From Phosphoribacter sp964558825 (lineage in GTDB: Bacteria; Actinomycetota; Actinomycetes; Actinomycetales; Dermatophilaceae), in contig CAZLGB010000100.1 of assembly GCA_964558825.1 (NCBI GenBank), positions 1-11,787 on the forward strand: a DNA stretch of 11,787 nucleotides, written 5' to 3'. The position numbers and the translations under genes are program-made. Each line of letters opens with the position of its first letter. Position 1 is the stretch's first letter. This document shows positions 1 to 6,235 of this stretch, in pieces. The notes below the pieces were generated by a model. That model made no database searches and was not told where the DNA came from. It worked only from the letters and a program-made list of their open reading frames with translations.

Positions 1-177
1 CGACCCACCTCGGGACGCCGCCCGCGCCCGGCGCTGAGCCGGATGTCCCTCGCGGTCGGCCGCCCTGGGGGTCGGGCCCCGACCCTCGAGAGCCTGGCGG
101 CCCTGGCCGCCCGAGCCGGCGGCAGGCTTCTTGCCGCCCTTGCGCACCGCGCCACGGCGTTGTGAATTGCCGGCCAT
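1..177 (-). CDS. rlmB: 23S rRNA 2'-O-ribose methyltransferase, TrmH/SpoU family (N-terminal part)
   Basis: Partial gene: it starts with the ATG at 177-175 and runs off the left edge after 59 codons. The visible protein begins MAGNSQRRGAVRKGGKKPAAG and continues with an LEGRGPTPRA segment and GHPAQRRA. This Arg/Lys/Gly-rich, unstructured N-terminus is typical of actinobacterial RlmB-type proteins and precedes the L30e-like and SPOUT methyltransferase domains, which lie outside the window. The family 2'-O-methylates a guanosine in 23S rRNA with S-adenosylmethionine. The start codon lies one base after the cysS stop (TGA-C-ATG), and an AGGGG sequence about 7 nt upstream, inside the end of cysS, can serve as ribosome binding site. 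The two genes are therefore almost surely co-transcribed and perhaps translationally coupled. The family call rests on the N-terminus and the cysS neighbour; the catalytic domain is not visible. Confidence 0.85.
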   Translation of the reverse strand, partial: MAGNSQRRGAVRKGGKKPAAGSGGQGRQALEGRGPTPRAADREGHPAQRRARAASRGGS

Positions 178-178
178 G

Positions 179-1603
179 TCAGCCCCTGCCCACTGTCCAA
201 CGAGCTCCGGTTGGCGTGTCCTCGACGAGGACGCCAGCTGCTGCCAGCGCATCACGAATCGCGTCAGCTGCCGCGAAATCCCTTGCGGCACGGGCGTTTT
301 GGCGCGCCTCAAGGCGGTCGCGCACGAGAGCGTCGAGGGCGGCGCCAGCAGCGGCGTCGCCGGCCGCTCCGGTGGCGCCGGACCACTGCGCCGCCAGCGG
401 GTTGACCCCGAGGATGTCGGTCATCGCCACCACCGCCGTGGCCGCGGCGACTGCGGCATTGAGGTCGCCCTCGTCCAGCGCCGTGTTGCCCGCCCGCACG
501 GTGTCGTGGACGACGGCCAGCGCACCCGAGACATTGAGATCGTCGTCCATGGCCGCCCGGAAGTCCTCCGGCAGCACACCGGTTGCGCCGTCGATGGACC
601 GGGACCGAGCGACTCGGTCGAGGAAGCCCTCGATCCGGTCGACGGCCGCCTCGGCCTCGCGCAACGAGCCCTCGTGGTATTCGATCATCGACCGATAGTG
701 GGCAGCGGACAGGTAGTAGCGAACCGCCAGCGGTCGAGCCACCTGGGTCAGCACGTGGATCTCCAGGGCGTTGCCCAGCGACTTGCCCATCTTCTGGTTC
801 TTGACCGTCACCCACGCGTTGTGCAGCCAGTAGTTGGCGAATCCCAGTCCGGCAGCGCGAGATTGGGCCTGCTCGTTTTCGTGGTGGGGGAAGCGCAGGT
901 CGATGCCGCCGCCGTGGATGTCGAAGCTGTCACCGAGATAGCGCCGCGCCATGGCCGAGCACTCGAGGTGCCACCCGGGGCGCCCGGCTCCGAAGTGTGT
1001 GGGCCATTGTGCATCGGCCGGCTCGTCGGTCTTGTGTCCCTTCCAGAGCGCGAAGTCACGGGGGTCGCGCTTACCGCGCGGGTCGGCGTCCTCAGCGGGG
1101 GCCATGTCATCGACGGATTGCCCTGTCAGAGAGCCGTATTCGGGCCATGAGCGCACGTCAAAGTAGACGTCGCCGCTGCCGTCGGCGGCGGCATACGCAT
1201 GGCCCTTGTCGACGAGCGTGTCCATGAGCTCGACCATCTCGACGATGTGGCCAGTCGCGCGCGGCTCATAGGTCGCCGGGAGCACCCCGAGCAGCTCGAG
1301 CGCCTGGCTCGTCGCCCGCTCGTGGCGATAGCTCCACGCCCACCACGGCTGACCGGCCTCGGTGGCCTTGCGGAGGATCTTGTCGTCGATGTCGGTGACA
1401 TTGCGCACGAGCGTGACGTCGAAACCGTGCCCGACGGTGAGCCACCGGCGCAGGATGTCGAAGGCGACGGCGAAGCGCACATGCCCGATGTGCGGAGCCC
1501 CCTGGGTGGTCAGCCCGCAGATGTACATGCCGACCTTGCCGTCCTGCAGCGGGCGGAAGTCCCGCAGGCTGCGGGTTGCGGTGTCGAACAAGCGCAAGGT
1601 CAC
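179..1603 (-). CDS. cysS: Cysteinyl-tRNA synthetase
   Basis: Complete 474-residue class I aminoacyl-tRNA synthetase that charges tRNA-Cys with cysteine using ATP, in the cytoplasm. Visible motifs: HIGH signature at residues 38-41 (PHIGH), TDIDDKI near residue 70, the HGGGIDLRFPHHENE block, and a KMSKS loop in the form KMGKS (271-275). The zinc site is complete: Cys29, Cys215, His240 and Glu244, matching Cys28/Cys209/His234/Glu238 of the E. coli enzyme by motif. Length is normal for CysS and longer than the paralogous mycothiol ligase MshC, so I call CysS. The start is a GTG at 1603 (MTLRLFDT) without a convincing Shine-Dalgarno sequence. A TAGACT box ends 7 nt before it, which suggests a leaderless mRNA. 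rlmB follows one base after the stop. The upstream neighbour is an MFS gene and not ispF. Confidence 0.97.
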   Translation of the reverse strand: MTLRLFDTATRSLRDFRPLQDGKVGMYICGLTTQGAPHIGHVRFAVAFDILRRWLTVGHGFDVTLVRNVTDIDDKILRKATEAGQPWWAWSYRHERATSQALELLGVLPATYEPRATGHIVEMVELMDTLVDKGHAYAAADGSGDVYFDVRSWPEYGSLTGQSVDDMAPAEDADPRGKRDPRDFALWKGHKTDEPADAQWPTHFGAGRPGWHLECSAMARRYLGDSFDIHGGGIDLRFPHHENEQAQSRAAGLGFANYWLHNAWVTVKNQKMGKSLGNALEIHVLTQVARPLAVRYYLSAAHYRSMIEYHEGSLREAEAAVDRIEGFLDRVARSRSIDGATGVLPEDFRAAMDDDLNVSGALAVVHDTVRAGNTALDEGDLNAAVAAATAVVAMTDILGVNPLAAQWSGATGAAGDAAAGAALDALVRDRLEARQNARAARDFAAADAIRDALAAAGVLVEDTPTGARWTVGRG

Positions 1604-1610
1604 GCCGCGC

Positions 1611-1616
1611 AGTCTA
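1611..1616 (-). promoter_or_regulatory. cysS: Candidate -10 box of a leaderless cysS promoter
   Basis: On the minus strand TAGACT lies 7 nt upstream of the GTG start of cysS. TANNNT at this distance places the transcription start at or next to the start codon, the arrangement known for leaderless actinobacterial mRNAs. No clear -35 match is visible. Inferred from position only. Confidence 0.5.
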
Positions 1617-1619
1617 GTT

Positions 1620-1637
1620 GGCGCCCGCCCAGGCGCC
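1620..1637 (-). terminator. Small hairpin between MFS stop and cysS promoter
   Basis: GGCGCC (1620-1625) and GGCGCC (1632-1637), each self-complementary, pair to a 6-bp all-GC stem with a 6-nt loop. The hairpin sits 10 nt after the MFS stop codon on the minus strand and just upstream of the cysS -10 box. It could end MFS transcription before the cysS promoter. There is no T tract, so function is uncertain. Confidence 0.35.
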
Positions 1638-1646
1638 GGTCCGACG

Positions 1647-2918
1647 TCAGCTCGCCGCGTCGCTCCGGCTCATCGCCGCGACACGAGGGGCCGTCCAGAG
1701 CGCGCCGGCGAGTAGCGCGAGGCCGCCGGCGACATAGGCCCGCGGGGTCCCCCACGCATGGGCGAGCTGCCCGATCAGGACGGCGCCGGCCGGCATACCG
1801 AAGAAGGCGACCGTGCGATAGATCGCGGTGACCCGCCCGAGCAACTCGGCCGGGACCACCCGCTGGCGATAAGAGATCGTCGTGACGTCCCACACGACGC
1901 TGCTGGCGCCGCCCACCAGCAGCGCGACGACCACGGCGGGGACCCATGCCGACAGCCCCAGCCCGATGACGACCGCCGCGAAGACGAAGAGGGCACCCGT
2001 CGCGCACCGCCGCGGCCCGAGCCGACGCACGAGCCGGGGCGTCGCAAGCGCGGCGAGCAGCCCACCCACGGCCAGCACGGCCAGCAGGAGGCCGTATGCC
2101 GTGCCCGGCAGTCCCATCTGCTCGGTGACATAGAGGACGAAGATCGCCGTGACCCCGCCGACGACCGCGTTGACGATCCCGACGGCGATGGCGAGGGTGC
2201 GCAGGGTCCGGTCCGCCCAGAGGTATGCCGCGCCCTCCCGCAGCATGCGCAGCGGCCCGGGGCCAGTCCCGGCCGAGCGGCTCGCCGAGTGCGCGACGGC
2301 CGCGCGGCGACGCCCCCACCGAGCCACGAGCAGCCACAACAGCACGGCGGACCCGGCGAAGCTCACCGCGTCGATGACGAAGGGCGCAGCCCCAGCCGCG
2401 CCGAAGAGCGCCGCCCCGATCGGCGGCCCGACCAGCGAGGTCGTCAGCAGCATGGCGGACTGGCCGAGGGAGTTGGCCCGCTCGATCTGCTCGTCCGCGA
2501 CGAGGTCGGGGATCAGCGCAGAGTGGGCGTTGTCGAAGAAGGGCGAGGCCAGCCCGAGCGCGAGCGCCCAGCCGAGCAGGACCGGCACGCCGACCTGGCC
2601 GGACACGACGAGCCACGCAAAGCCCGCCGTGGCCACCGCCCGCACGAGGTCGACCCCTGACATGAGGGTGAGCCGATCGACCCGGTCGACGACGACTCCG
2701 GAGACCAGCCCGAGCAGCAGCCAGCCGAGCATGAAGCTCGCGTCGACCAGCGCCACGATCCGCGGGTCGGTGGTGAGGCTCACCGTGAGCAACGGCAACG
2801 AGCCGGCGATCACCCCGTCGCCGGCGAAGGAGACGACGCCCGCCGTCCACACGGTCCAGAACGGCCGCCCGAGTGCTCCCCCTGCGCGTGCCACAGGGGC
2901 GACGCTACCCCCCGGCAT
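1647..2918 (-). CDS. MFS transporter, EntS-like (MFS_3) exporter
   Basis: About 423 residues and very hydrophobic, with some 10-12 predicted membrane segments in two halves split by a basic cytoplasmic loop (ARWGRRRAAVAHSASR, near residue 205). The loop after helix 2 carries the MFS motif A in the form SGVVVDRVDRL. ANSLGQSAMLLTTSLVGPPIG followed by a DAVSFAGSA segment, and VPAELLGRVTAIYRT near the C-terminus, are characteristic of the MFS_3 group that includes the enterobactin exporter EntS and many actinobacterial drug or metabolite effluxers. The substrate cannot be told. Two starts are possible: the ATG at 2918, with AGGGG 10 nt upstream, or the GTG at 2894 (MARAGGALGRPFW), which has TAGCGT exactly 7 nt upstream like cysS and would give 415 residues. 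The gene is divergent from the lipoprotein gene at 3016 and ends 43 nt before cysS. Confidence 0.85.
   Translation of the reverse strand: MPGGSVAPVARAGGALGRPFWTVWTAGVVSFAGDGVIAGSLPLLTVSLTTDPRIVALVDASFMLGWLLLGLVSGVVVDRVDRLTLMSGVDLVRAVATAGFAWLVVSGQVGVPVLLGWALALGLASPFFDNAHSALIPDLVADEQIERANSLGQSAMLLTTSLVGPPIGAALFGAAGAAPFVIDAVSFAGSAVLLWLLVARWGRRRAAVAHSASRSAGTGPGPLRMLREGAAYLWADRTLRTLAIAVGIVNAVVGGVTAIFVLYVTEQMGLPGTAYGLLLAVLAVGGLLAALATPRLVRRLGPRRCATGALFVFAAVVIGLGLSAWVPAVVVALLVGGASSVVWDVTTISYRQRVVPAELLGRVTAIYRTVAFFGMPAGAVLIGQLAHAWGTPRAYVAGGLALLAGALWTAPRVAAMSRSDAAS
2902..2907 (-). promoter_or_regulatory. Candidate -10 box for a leaderless MFS transcript
   Basis: Minus-strand TAGCGT, 7 nt upstream of the GTG at 2894. 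It has the same geometry as the boxes before cysS and before the regulator at 7488. If real, the ATG at 2918 lies upstream of the transcript and the protein starts at 2894. Confidence 0.4.
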
Positions 2919-2951
2919 ACCTCACGAGCCCCTCTCCGGCCTGGGGCTCGG

Positions 2952-2986
2952 GGGTTGGCCAATTCCCCAGGGCTGGGCGCCAACCC
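2952..2986. promoter_or_regulatory. Inverted repeats in the MFS/lipoprotein divergent region
   Basis: GGGTTGGC (2952-2959) is repeated as its exact reverse complement GCCAACCC (2979-2986). Between the arms lies a second inverted pair, CCCAG (2966-2970) and CTGGG (2973-2977). The perfect 8-bp palindrome TTGGCCAA covers 2955-2962. The region separates two divergent genes, so it may be an operator or overlap both promoters. No regulator gene is adjacent. Confidence 0.4.
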
Positions 2987-3015
2987 GCAGGGGGGTCACG
3001 ACGGTTGAATGGGGC

Positions 3016-3642
3016 ATGGGCCACCGGTCGGAGCAAGGACGGCGCCAGCCGCTGCGTGCCGTGGGGCTCGCCACCGTCGCCTCCCTCGCGGTCGGCCTCG
3101 GGGGGTGCGGCGCGATCCCCCAACCCGGCGCCGCCACGGCACCGGCCTCCACGACACCCATTCCGACGCCGGCAGTCAGTCGCACCGCCGGCCCGGCCGG
3201 CGAGTGCCCGGTCATGCCCGCGCCGGGACCGCAGGGCGAGCACGCGGCCATCGACTATGTCGACTTCGTGCGCTGGCAGGGTCGCGAGTTCACCAACGCC
3301 GGGGTGTATGCCGCCTGGGGCCTGCCCACGGTCACCGCCACCGACCTCGGCCCCGTGGCCTTCACCGTGCGCTGCGCCTTCAGCACCCTCAACGAGTTGA
3401 CCCAGCGGCAGCCGACCGAGGCCCCCGGGGACCGCGATGCCGCCTTTCTCGCCCCCGGCACGCCCGTCTATGCCGTGCGCGGGTGGCCGACGAGTTGCCG
3501 GCTGGCCGCCCGGGCAGCCCTCGACCGACCCGGCTACACGCTCTATGTCGCGGTCACGGCATACCCCGAGCCGCTCGCGCCGATGCCGTGCGAGCGCTCG
3601 ACCACACCGGAGGCCACCCTGCTCACCCCGCCGCCGCGCTAA
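3016..3642 (+). CDS. Small lipoprotein of unknown function
   Basis: I do not recognise the family. From the ATG at 3016 the product is 208 residues. The N-terminus has a basic stretch (RSEQGRRQPLR), a hydrophobic core (AVGLATVASLAVGL) and a lipobox-like LGGC, so residue Cys31 would be lipidated after signal peptidase II cleavage and the protein anchored on the outer face of the membrane. A Pro/Thr/Ala-rich linker (about 35-60) leads to a compact domain with four further cysteines (Cys64, Cys120, Cys161, Cys192) that could form two disulfides; the segment DYVDFVRWQGREFTNAG is the most distinctive. The C-terminus is Pro-rich. No strong ribosome binding site is visible before 3016; other in-frame starts further upstream would add sequence unlike a signal peptide. 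Divergent from the MFS gene; 154 nt before the phosphoesterase gene. Confidence 0.7.
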   Translation: MGHRSEQGRRQPLRAVGLATVASLAVGLGGCGAIPQPGAATAPASTTPIPTPAVSRTAGPAGECPVMPAPGPQGEHAAIDYVDFVRWQGREFTNAGVYAAWGLPTVTATDLGPVAFTVRCAFSTLNELTQRQPTEAPGDRDAAFLAPGTPVYAVRGWPTSCRLAARAALDRPGYTLYVAVTAYPEPLAPMPCERSTTPEATLLTPPPR

Positions 3643-3731
3643 CCGACCGCCGAGCCAAGAATCGGTGGGCATGGCCGGCCGCCACCGTTTGCGGTTGCGC
3701 ACCACGCCCGAGCGTCGCACGATTCACCAGT

Positions 3732-3750
3732 GGCCTTCCGGGGGGAGGCC
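3732..3750 (+). terminator. Strong short hairpin between lipoprotein and phosphoesterase genes
   Basis: GGCCTTCC (3732-3739) pairs with GGGAGGCC (3743-3750) over 8 bp with one G-U pair and a GGG loop. It lies 90 nt after the lipoprotein stop and 46 nt before the phosphoesterase start. It may terminate the upstream transcript or sit in the 5' leader of the downstream mRNA. No T tract. The rest of the 3643-3796 gap shows only the ribosome binding site at 3785-3790 and no gene. Confidence 0.4.
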
Positions 3751-3796
3751 CGACTGCCGCACGGTCCACCTGCACCACGACGTCAGGAGGCAATGC

Positions 3797-5407
3797 ATGC
3801 GCACCACCCGCCGGATCACCTTCACCCGAGCTGCCGCCGCCACCGCGGTCCTCGCGCTCACGACCTGGGGCTGCGCCAGCGCGGCAGCCGCCGACGGTCG
3901 CGGCGACGACGCCAGGGCGAGGGCCAGCCAGCAGGGCAATCCGCTCGCCGGCTACAAACACCTCGTCGTCATCTACGAGGAGAATCACTCCTTCGACAGC
4001 CTGTATGCCGGGTGGGGCCAGGTCGGCGCGGATCGCATCGACAACGCCCCCGCCGCCATGCAGGTCGACCAGCACGGCACGGCATACACCTGCCTCGCGC
4101 AGAACGACGTCAACCTCACCTCGCCGAGCCCGCTCGCGACGACCTGCACCGACGCGGCCCACGGCATCAGCAGCGCCTTCCCCAACCGGGCCTTCACCAT
4201 CGACGACTACATCTCGGCGACGGCGACCACCTGCCCGGCCGAGGGCGTCTTCGCCCCCAACGGCGTGCTCGCCGGCAGCGGCCTGGCGGGCGGCTGCACC
4301 CGTGACCTCGTCCACCGCTTCTACCAGGAGCAATACCAGCTCGACGGCGGCAAGCTCGACCGCTATGTCAACGCCTCGGACGCCGTCGGGCTGTCACTGG
4401 GTCGCTACAACACCCAGTCGCTGCCGATCTACCAATACCTGCACGGCGCCGGCGCGCCCCATTACGTCATCGCCGACCGCTTCTTCCAGGCGGCCTTCGG
4501 CGGGTCCTTCCTCAACCACCAGTTCCTCATCTCGGCACGCGCCCCGCTCGACACGTCGATCGGCACGGCCACGCCGTCGGGAGCGCTCAACTCGGTGATC
4601 GACAGCAACGGCATGCCGGGCGCTGCGCCGCTCTACACCCCGACGGCCACCGGCCTGGTCGACAAGCAGCTCACCCAGGTGTGTCCGGGTGGCGGCAACG
4701 ACCCGGTCGCCGCGTGCGGCAACTATGCCGTCAACACCATCCAGCCCTCTTCAGCGCCCTTTGGCGGAGGCGCGCGGCTGCCGCTCATCGACGACACGGC
4801 ATACCCCAACATCGGTGACCGAATGAGCGCAGCCGGCGTGAGCTGGGCCTGGTACTCCGGCGGCTGGGACGCGGCCAACGCCGGCACCCCGGGCAAGACC
4901 TTCCAATTCCACCACCAGCCGTTCAACTACTTCGCGGCCTACGCCCCCGGCCAGCCCGGGCGTGAGCACCTCAAGGACGAGACGGCCTTCCTCGCGGCGG
5001 CGAGCGCCGGCACCCTGCCCGCGGTCTCCTTCGTCAAGCCCTATGGCGTGGAGAACGAGCACCCCGGCTATGCCAGCGAGCCCAACGGCTCGAGCCACCT
5101 GGTCGACCTGCTGCAGACGATCCTCGCCGGGCCCGACGCGGAGACGACCCTCGTCGTCGTCACTTATGACGAGTTCGGTGGCCAGGCCGACCACGTGGCT
5201 CCGCCCACGGTCGACAAGTGGGGCCCCGGCACCCGCATCCCGGCGTTGCTCGTGTCGGCGCGCTTCGAGCGCTCGGGAGTGGATCACACCGTCTACGACA
5301 CGACCTCGATCCTCGCGACGATCGAGCGGGCCTACCGGTTGGCGCCCCTCTCCAGCCGTGACGCCCAGGTCAACGATCTGCGGGCGGCGCTGCGCGGTCG
5401 CGACTGA
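3797..5407 (+). CDS. Secreted phosphoesterase (acid phosphatase AcpA / phospholipase C superfamily)
   Basis: 536 residues, starting at the ATG at 3797 behind an AGGAGG at 3785-3790, spacing 6. The signal peptide has basic residues (MRTTRRITFTR), a hydrophobic core (AAAATAVLALTTWG) and likely Ala-rich cleavage near residue 32. RR at 5-6 leaves a weak Tat option, and Cys26 in TWGC is a poor lipobox. The mature part matches the phosphoesterase family of the alkaline phosphatase fold: IYEENHSFDSLY with metal-binding candidates Glu62 and Asn63, GGSFLNHQFLI with Ser237 at the position of the AcpA nucleophile, and TYDEFGGQADHVAPP with Asp458, Glu459, Asp465 and His466. Members cleave phosphomonoesters or phospholipid head groups outside the cell. 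A serine and not the threonine of typical phospholipases C favours the AcpA-like branch. Six cysteines in the first third could form disulfides. Confidence 0.88.
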   Translation: MRTTRRITFTRAAAATAVLALTTWGCASAAAADGRGDDARARASQQGNPLAGYKHLVVIYEENHSFDSLYAGWGQVGADRIDNAPAAMQVDQHGTAYTCLAQNDVNLTSPSPLATTCTDAAHGISSAFPNRAFTIDDYISATATTCPAEGVFAPNGVLAGSGLAGGCTRDLVHRFYQEQYQLDGGKLDRYVNASDAVGLSLGRYNTQSLPIYQYLHGAGAPHYVIADRFFQAAFGGSFLNHQFLISARAPLDTSIGTATPSGALNSVIDSNGMPGAAPLYTPTATGLVDKQLTQVCPGGGNDPVAACGNYAVNTIQPSSAPFGGGARLPLIDDTAYPNIGDRMSAAGVSWAWYSGGWDAANAGTPGKTFQFHHQPFNYFAAYAPGQPGREHLKDETAFLAAASAGTLPAVSFVKPYGVENEHPGYASEPNGSSHLVDLLQTILAGPDAETTLVVVTYDEFGGQADHVAPPTVDKWGPGTRIPALLVSARFERSGVDHTVYDTTSILATIERAYRLAPLSSRDAQVNDLRAALRGRD

Positions 5408-5419
5408 CCCCTCGGTCAG
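5404..5419 (+). terminator. Tetraloop hairpin over the phosphoesterase stop codon
   Basis: CTGACC (5404-5409), loop CCTC, GGTCAG (5414-5419): a perfect 6-bp stem whose left arm contains the TGA stop codon. It may contribute to termination or 3'-end stability together with the larger hairpin at 5469-5514. Confidence 0.35.
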
Positions 5420-5468
5420 GGCGGCCGGCGACGTCGGGCGGTCTCCCACGGCAGGCGGAAAAACGGAC

Positions 5469-5514
5469 CGCCGGGGCGTGTCACTCCCCCACATCTAGGT
5501 GACACGCCCCGGCG
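5469..5514. terminator. Bidirectional terminator, 16-bp perfect inverted repeat
   Basis: CGCCGGGGCGTGTCAC (5469-5484) and its exact reverse complement (5499-5514) flank a 14-nt loop (5485-5498). The repeat lies between the convergent phosphoesterase (stop at 5407) and hydrolase (stop at 5536) genes, 61 and 21 nt from their stops, so it can end transcription from both sides. No T tract follows on either strand, which is common in actinobacteria. Confidence 0.8.
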
Positions 5515-5535
5515 AGACGCCGGCTCACCGATCCC

Positions 5536-6216
5536 TCAGTGACCTCTGTCGAGCCACTCCCCCAGGTGTGGCTTCTCCGAGCCGATCGAGGTGGTCGGCC
5601 CATGCCCCGTGAGCACGACCGTCTCGTCCGGCAACTCGAACAACCGCATGGTGATCGAGTCGATGATGGTCGGGAAGTCGCTGAACGACCTCCCGGTCGC
5701 CCCGGGTCCGCCCGCAAAGAGGGTGTCCCCGGAGAGCAGCACCCCGAGCGCGTCGAGGTGGAAACAACAGGCCCCCGGCGCATGCCCAGGGGTATGCCGC
5801 ACGGTCAGCTCGACGTCGCCGACCCGCAGCGTCTGCCCGTCGGACAGCTCGCGGTCGGGCGCGCGATCGGGCAGCACGCGGTCCCACAGCACGCGGTCGG
5901 CGGGATGGAGGTATGCCGCGGCGCCGGTCGCGTCGCAGAGCGCGGCGAGCGCACTGATGTGGTCGTCGTGGGCATGGGTGCACAGCACGGCACGCAGGCG
6001 CCGGTCCCCGACTGCCGCGAGGATCGCCTCGGCCGAGTGGGGAGCATCGATGACGACGCACTCGTGGTCGTCGCCGACGATCCACACGTTGTTGTCGACC
6101 TCCCAGGTGCCGCCGTCGAGGCTGAAGGTGCCCGAGGTGACGAGGTGCTCGATGCGCACGCCACCCGCCGACACCGGCAGATCGGCCGGGGTCGGTGAGT
6201 GCTCGGGAGGCGGCAT
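5536..6216 (-). CDS. Metallo-beta-lactamase-fold hydrolase, probable S-formylmycothiol hydrolase
   Basis: 226 residues from the ATG at 6216. The metallo-beta-lactamase signature THAHDDH gives His81, His83, Asp85 and His86. Further ligands are His145 (TPGHAPG), Asp164 (LSGDTLF) and His205 (LTGHGPT), so the binuclear metal site is complete. Gene order gives the likely role: the gene directly follows the mycothiol-dependent formaldehyde dehydrogenase, as a similar gene does in mycobacteria. By that association it is expected to hydrolyse S-formylmycothiol to formate and mycothiol in the cytoplasm. The spacer to the dehydrogenase stop is 19 nt, and there is no good Shine-Dalgarno sequence before 6216, so expression probably depends on coupling to the upstream gene. 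Fold is certain; the substrate is inferred from context. A general glyoxalase II-like thioesterase is the alternative. Confidence 0.88.
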   Translation of the reverse strand: MPPPEHSPTPADLPVSAGGVRIEHLVTSGTFSLDGGTWEVDNNVWIVGDDHECVVIDAPHSAEAILAAVGDRRLRAVLCTHAHDDHISALAALCDATGAAAYLHPADRVLWDRVLPDRAPDRELSDGQTLRVGDVELTVRHTPGHAPGACCFHLDALGVLLSGDTLFAGGPGATGRSFSDFPTIIDSITMRLFELPDETVVLTGHGPTTSIGSEKPHLGEWLDRGH

Positions 6217-6235
6217 ATCGCTGGTCAGTCCCGGC

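Noticed and set aside
131..1150. Plus-strand open frame opposite cysS
   Set aside because: Antisense to a well-supported essential gene; no recognisable protein features.
1604..1646. T-box or other leader RNA before cysS
   Set aside because: Only 43 nt separate the genes, with no room for a T-box, and the promoter box suggests no leader at all.
3721..3772. GTTCACC-like PHO box units before the phosphoesterase (GATTCACCAG, GGTCCACCTG)
   Set aside because: The two units are 42 nt apart and not in the tandem 11-nt spacing of PhoP sites, and both are imperfect.
3009..4598. Plus-strand frame starting 7 nt before the lipoprotein start and running into the phosphoesterase
   Set aside because: It crosses two real genes in another frame and its product is Arg/Pro/Ala-rich without domain features.
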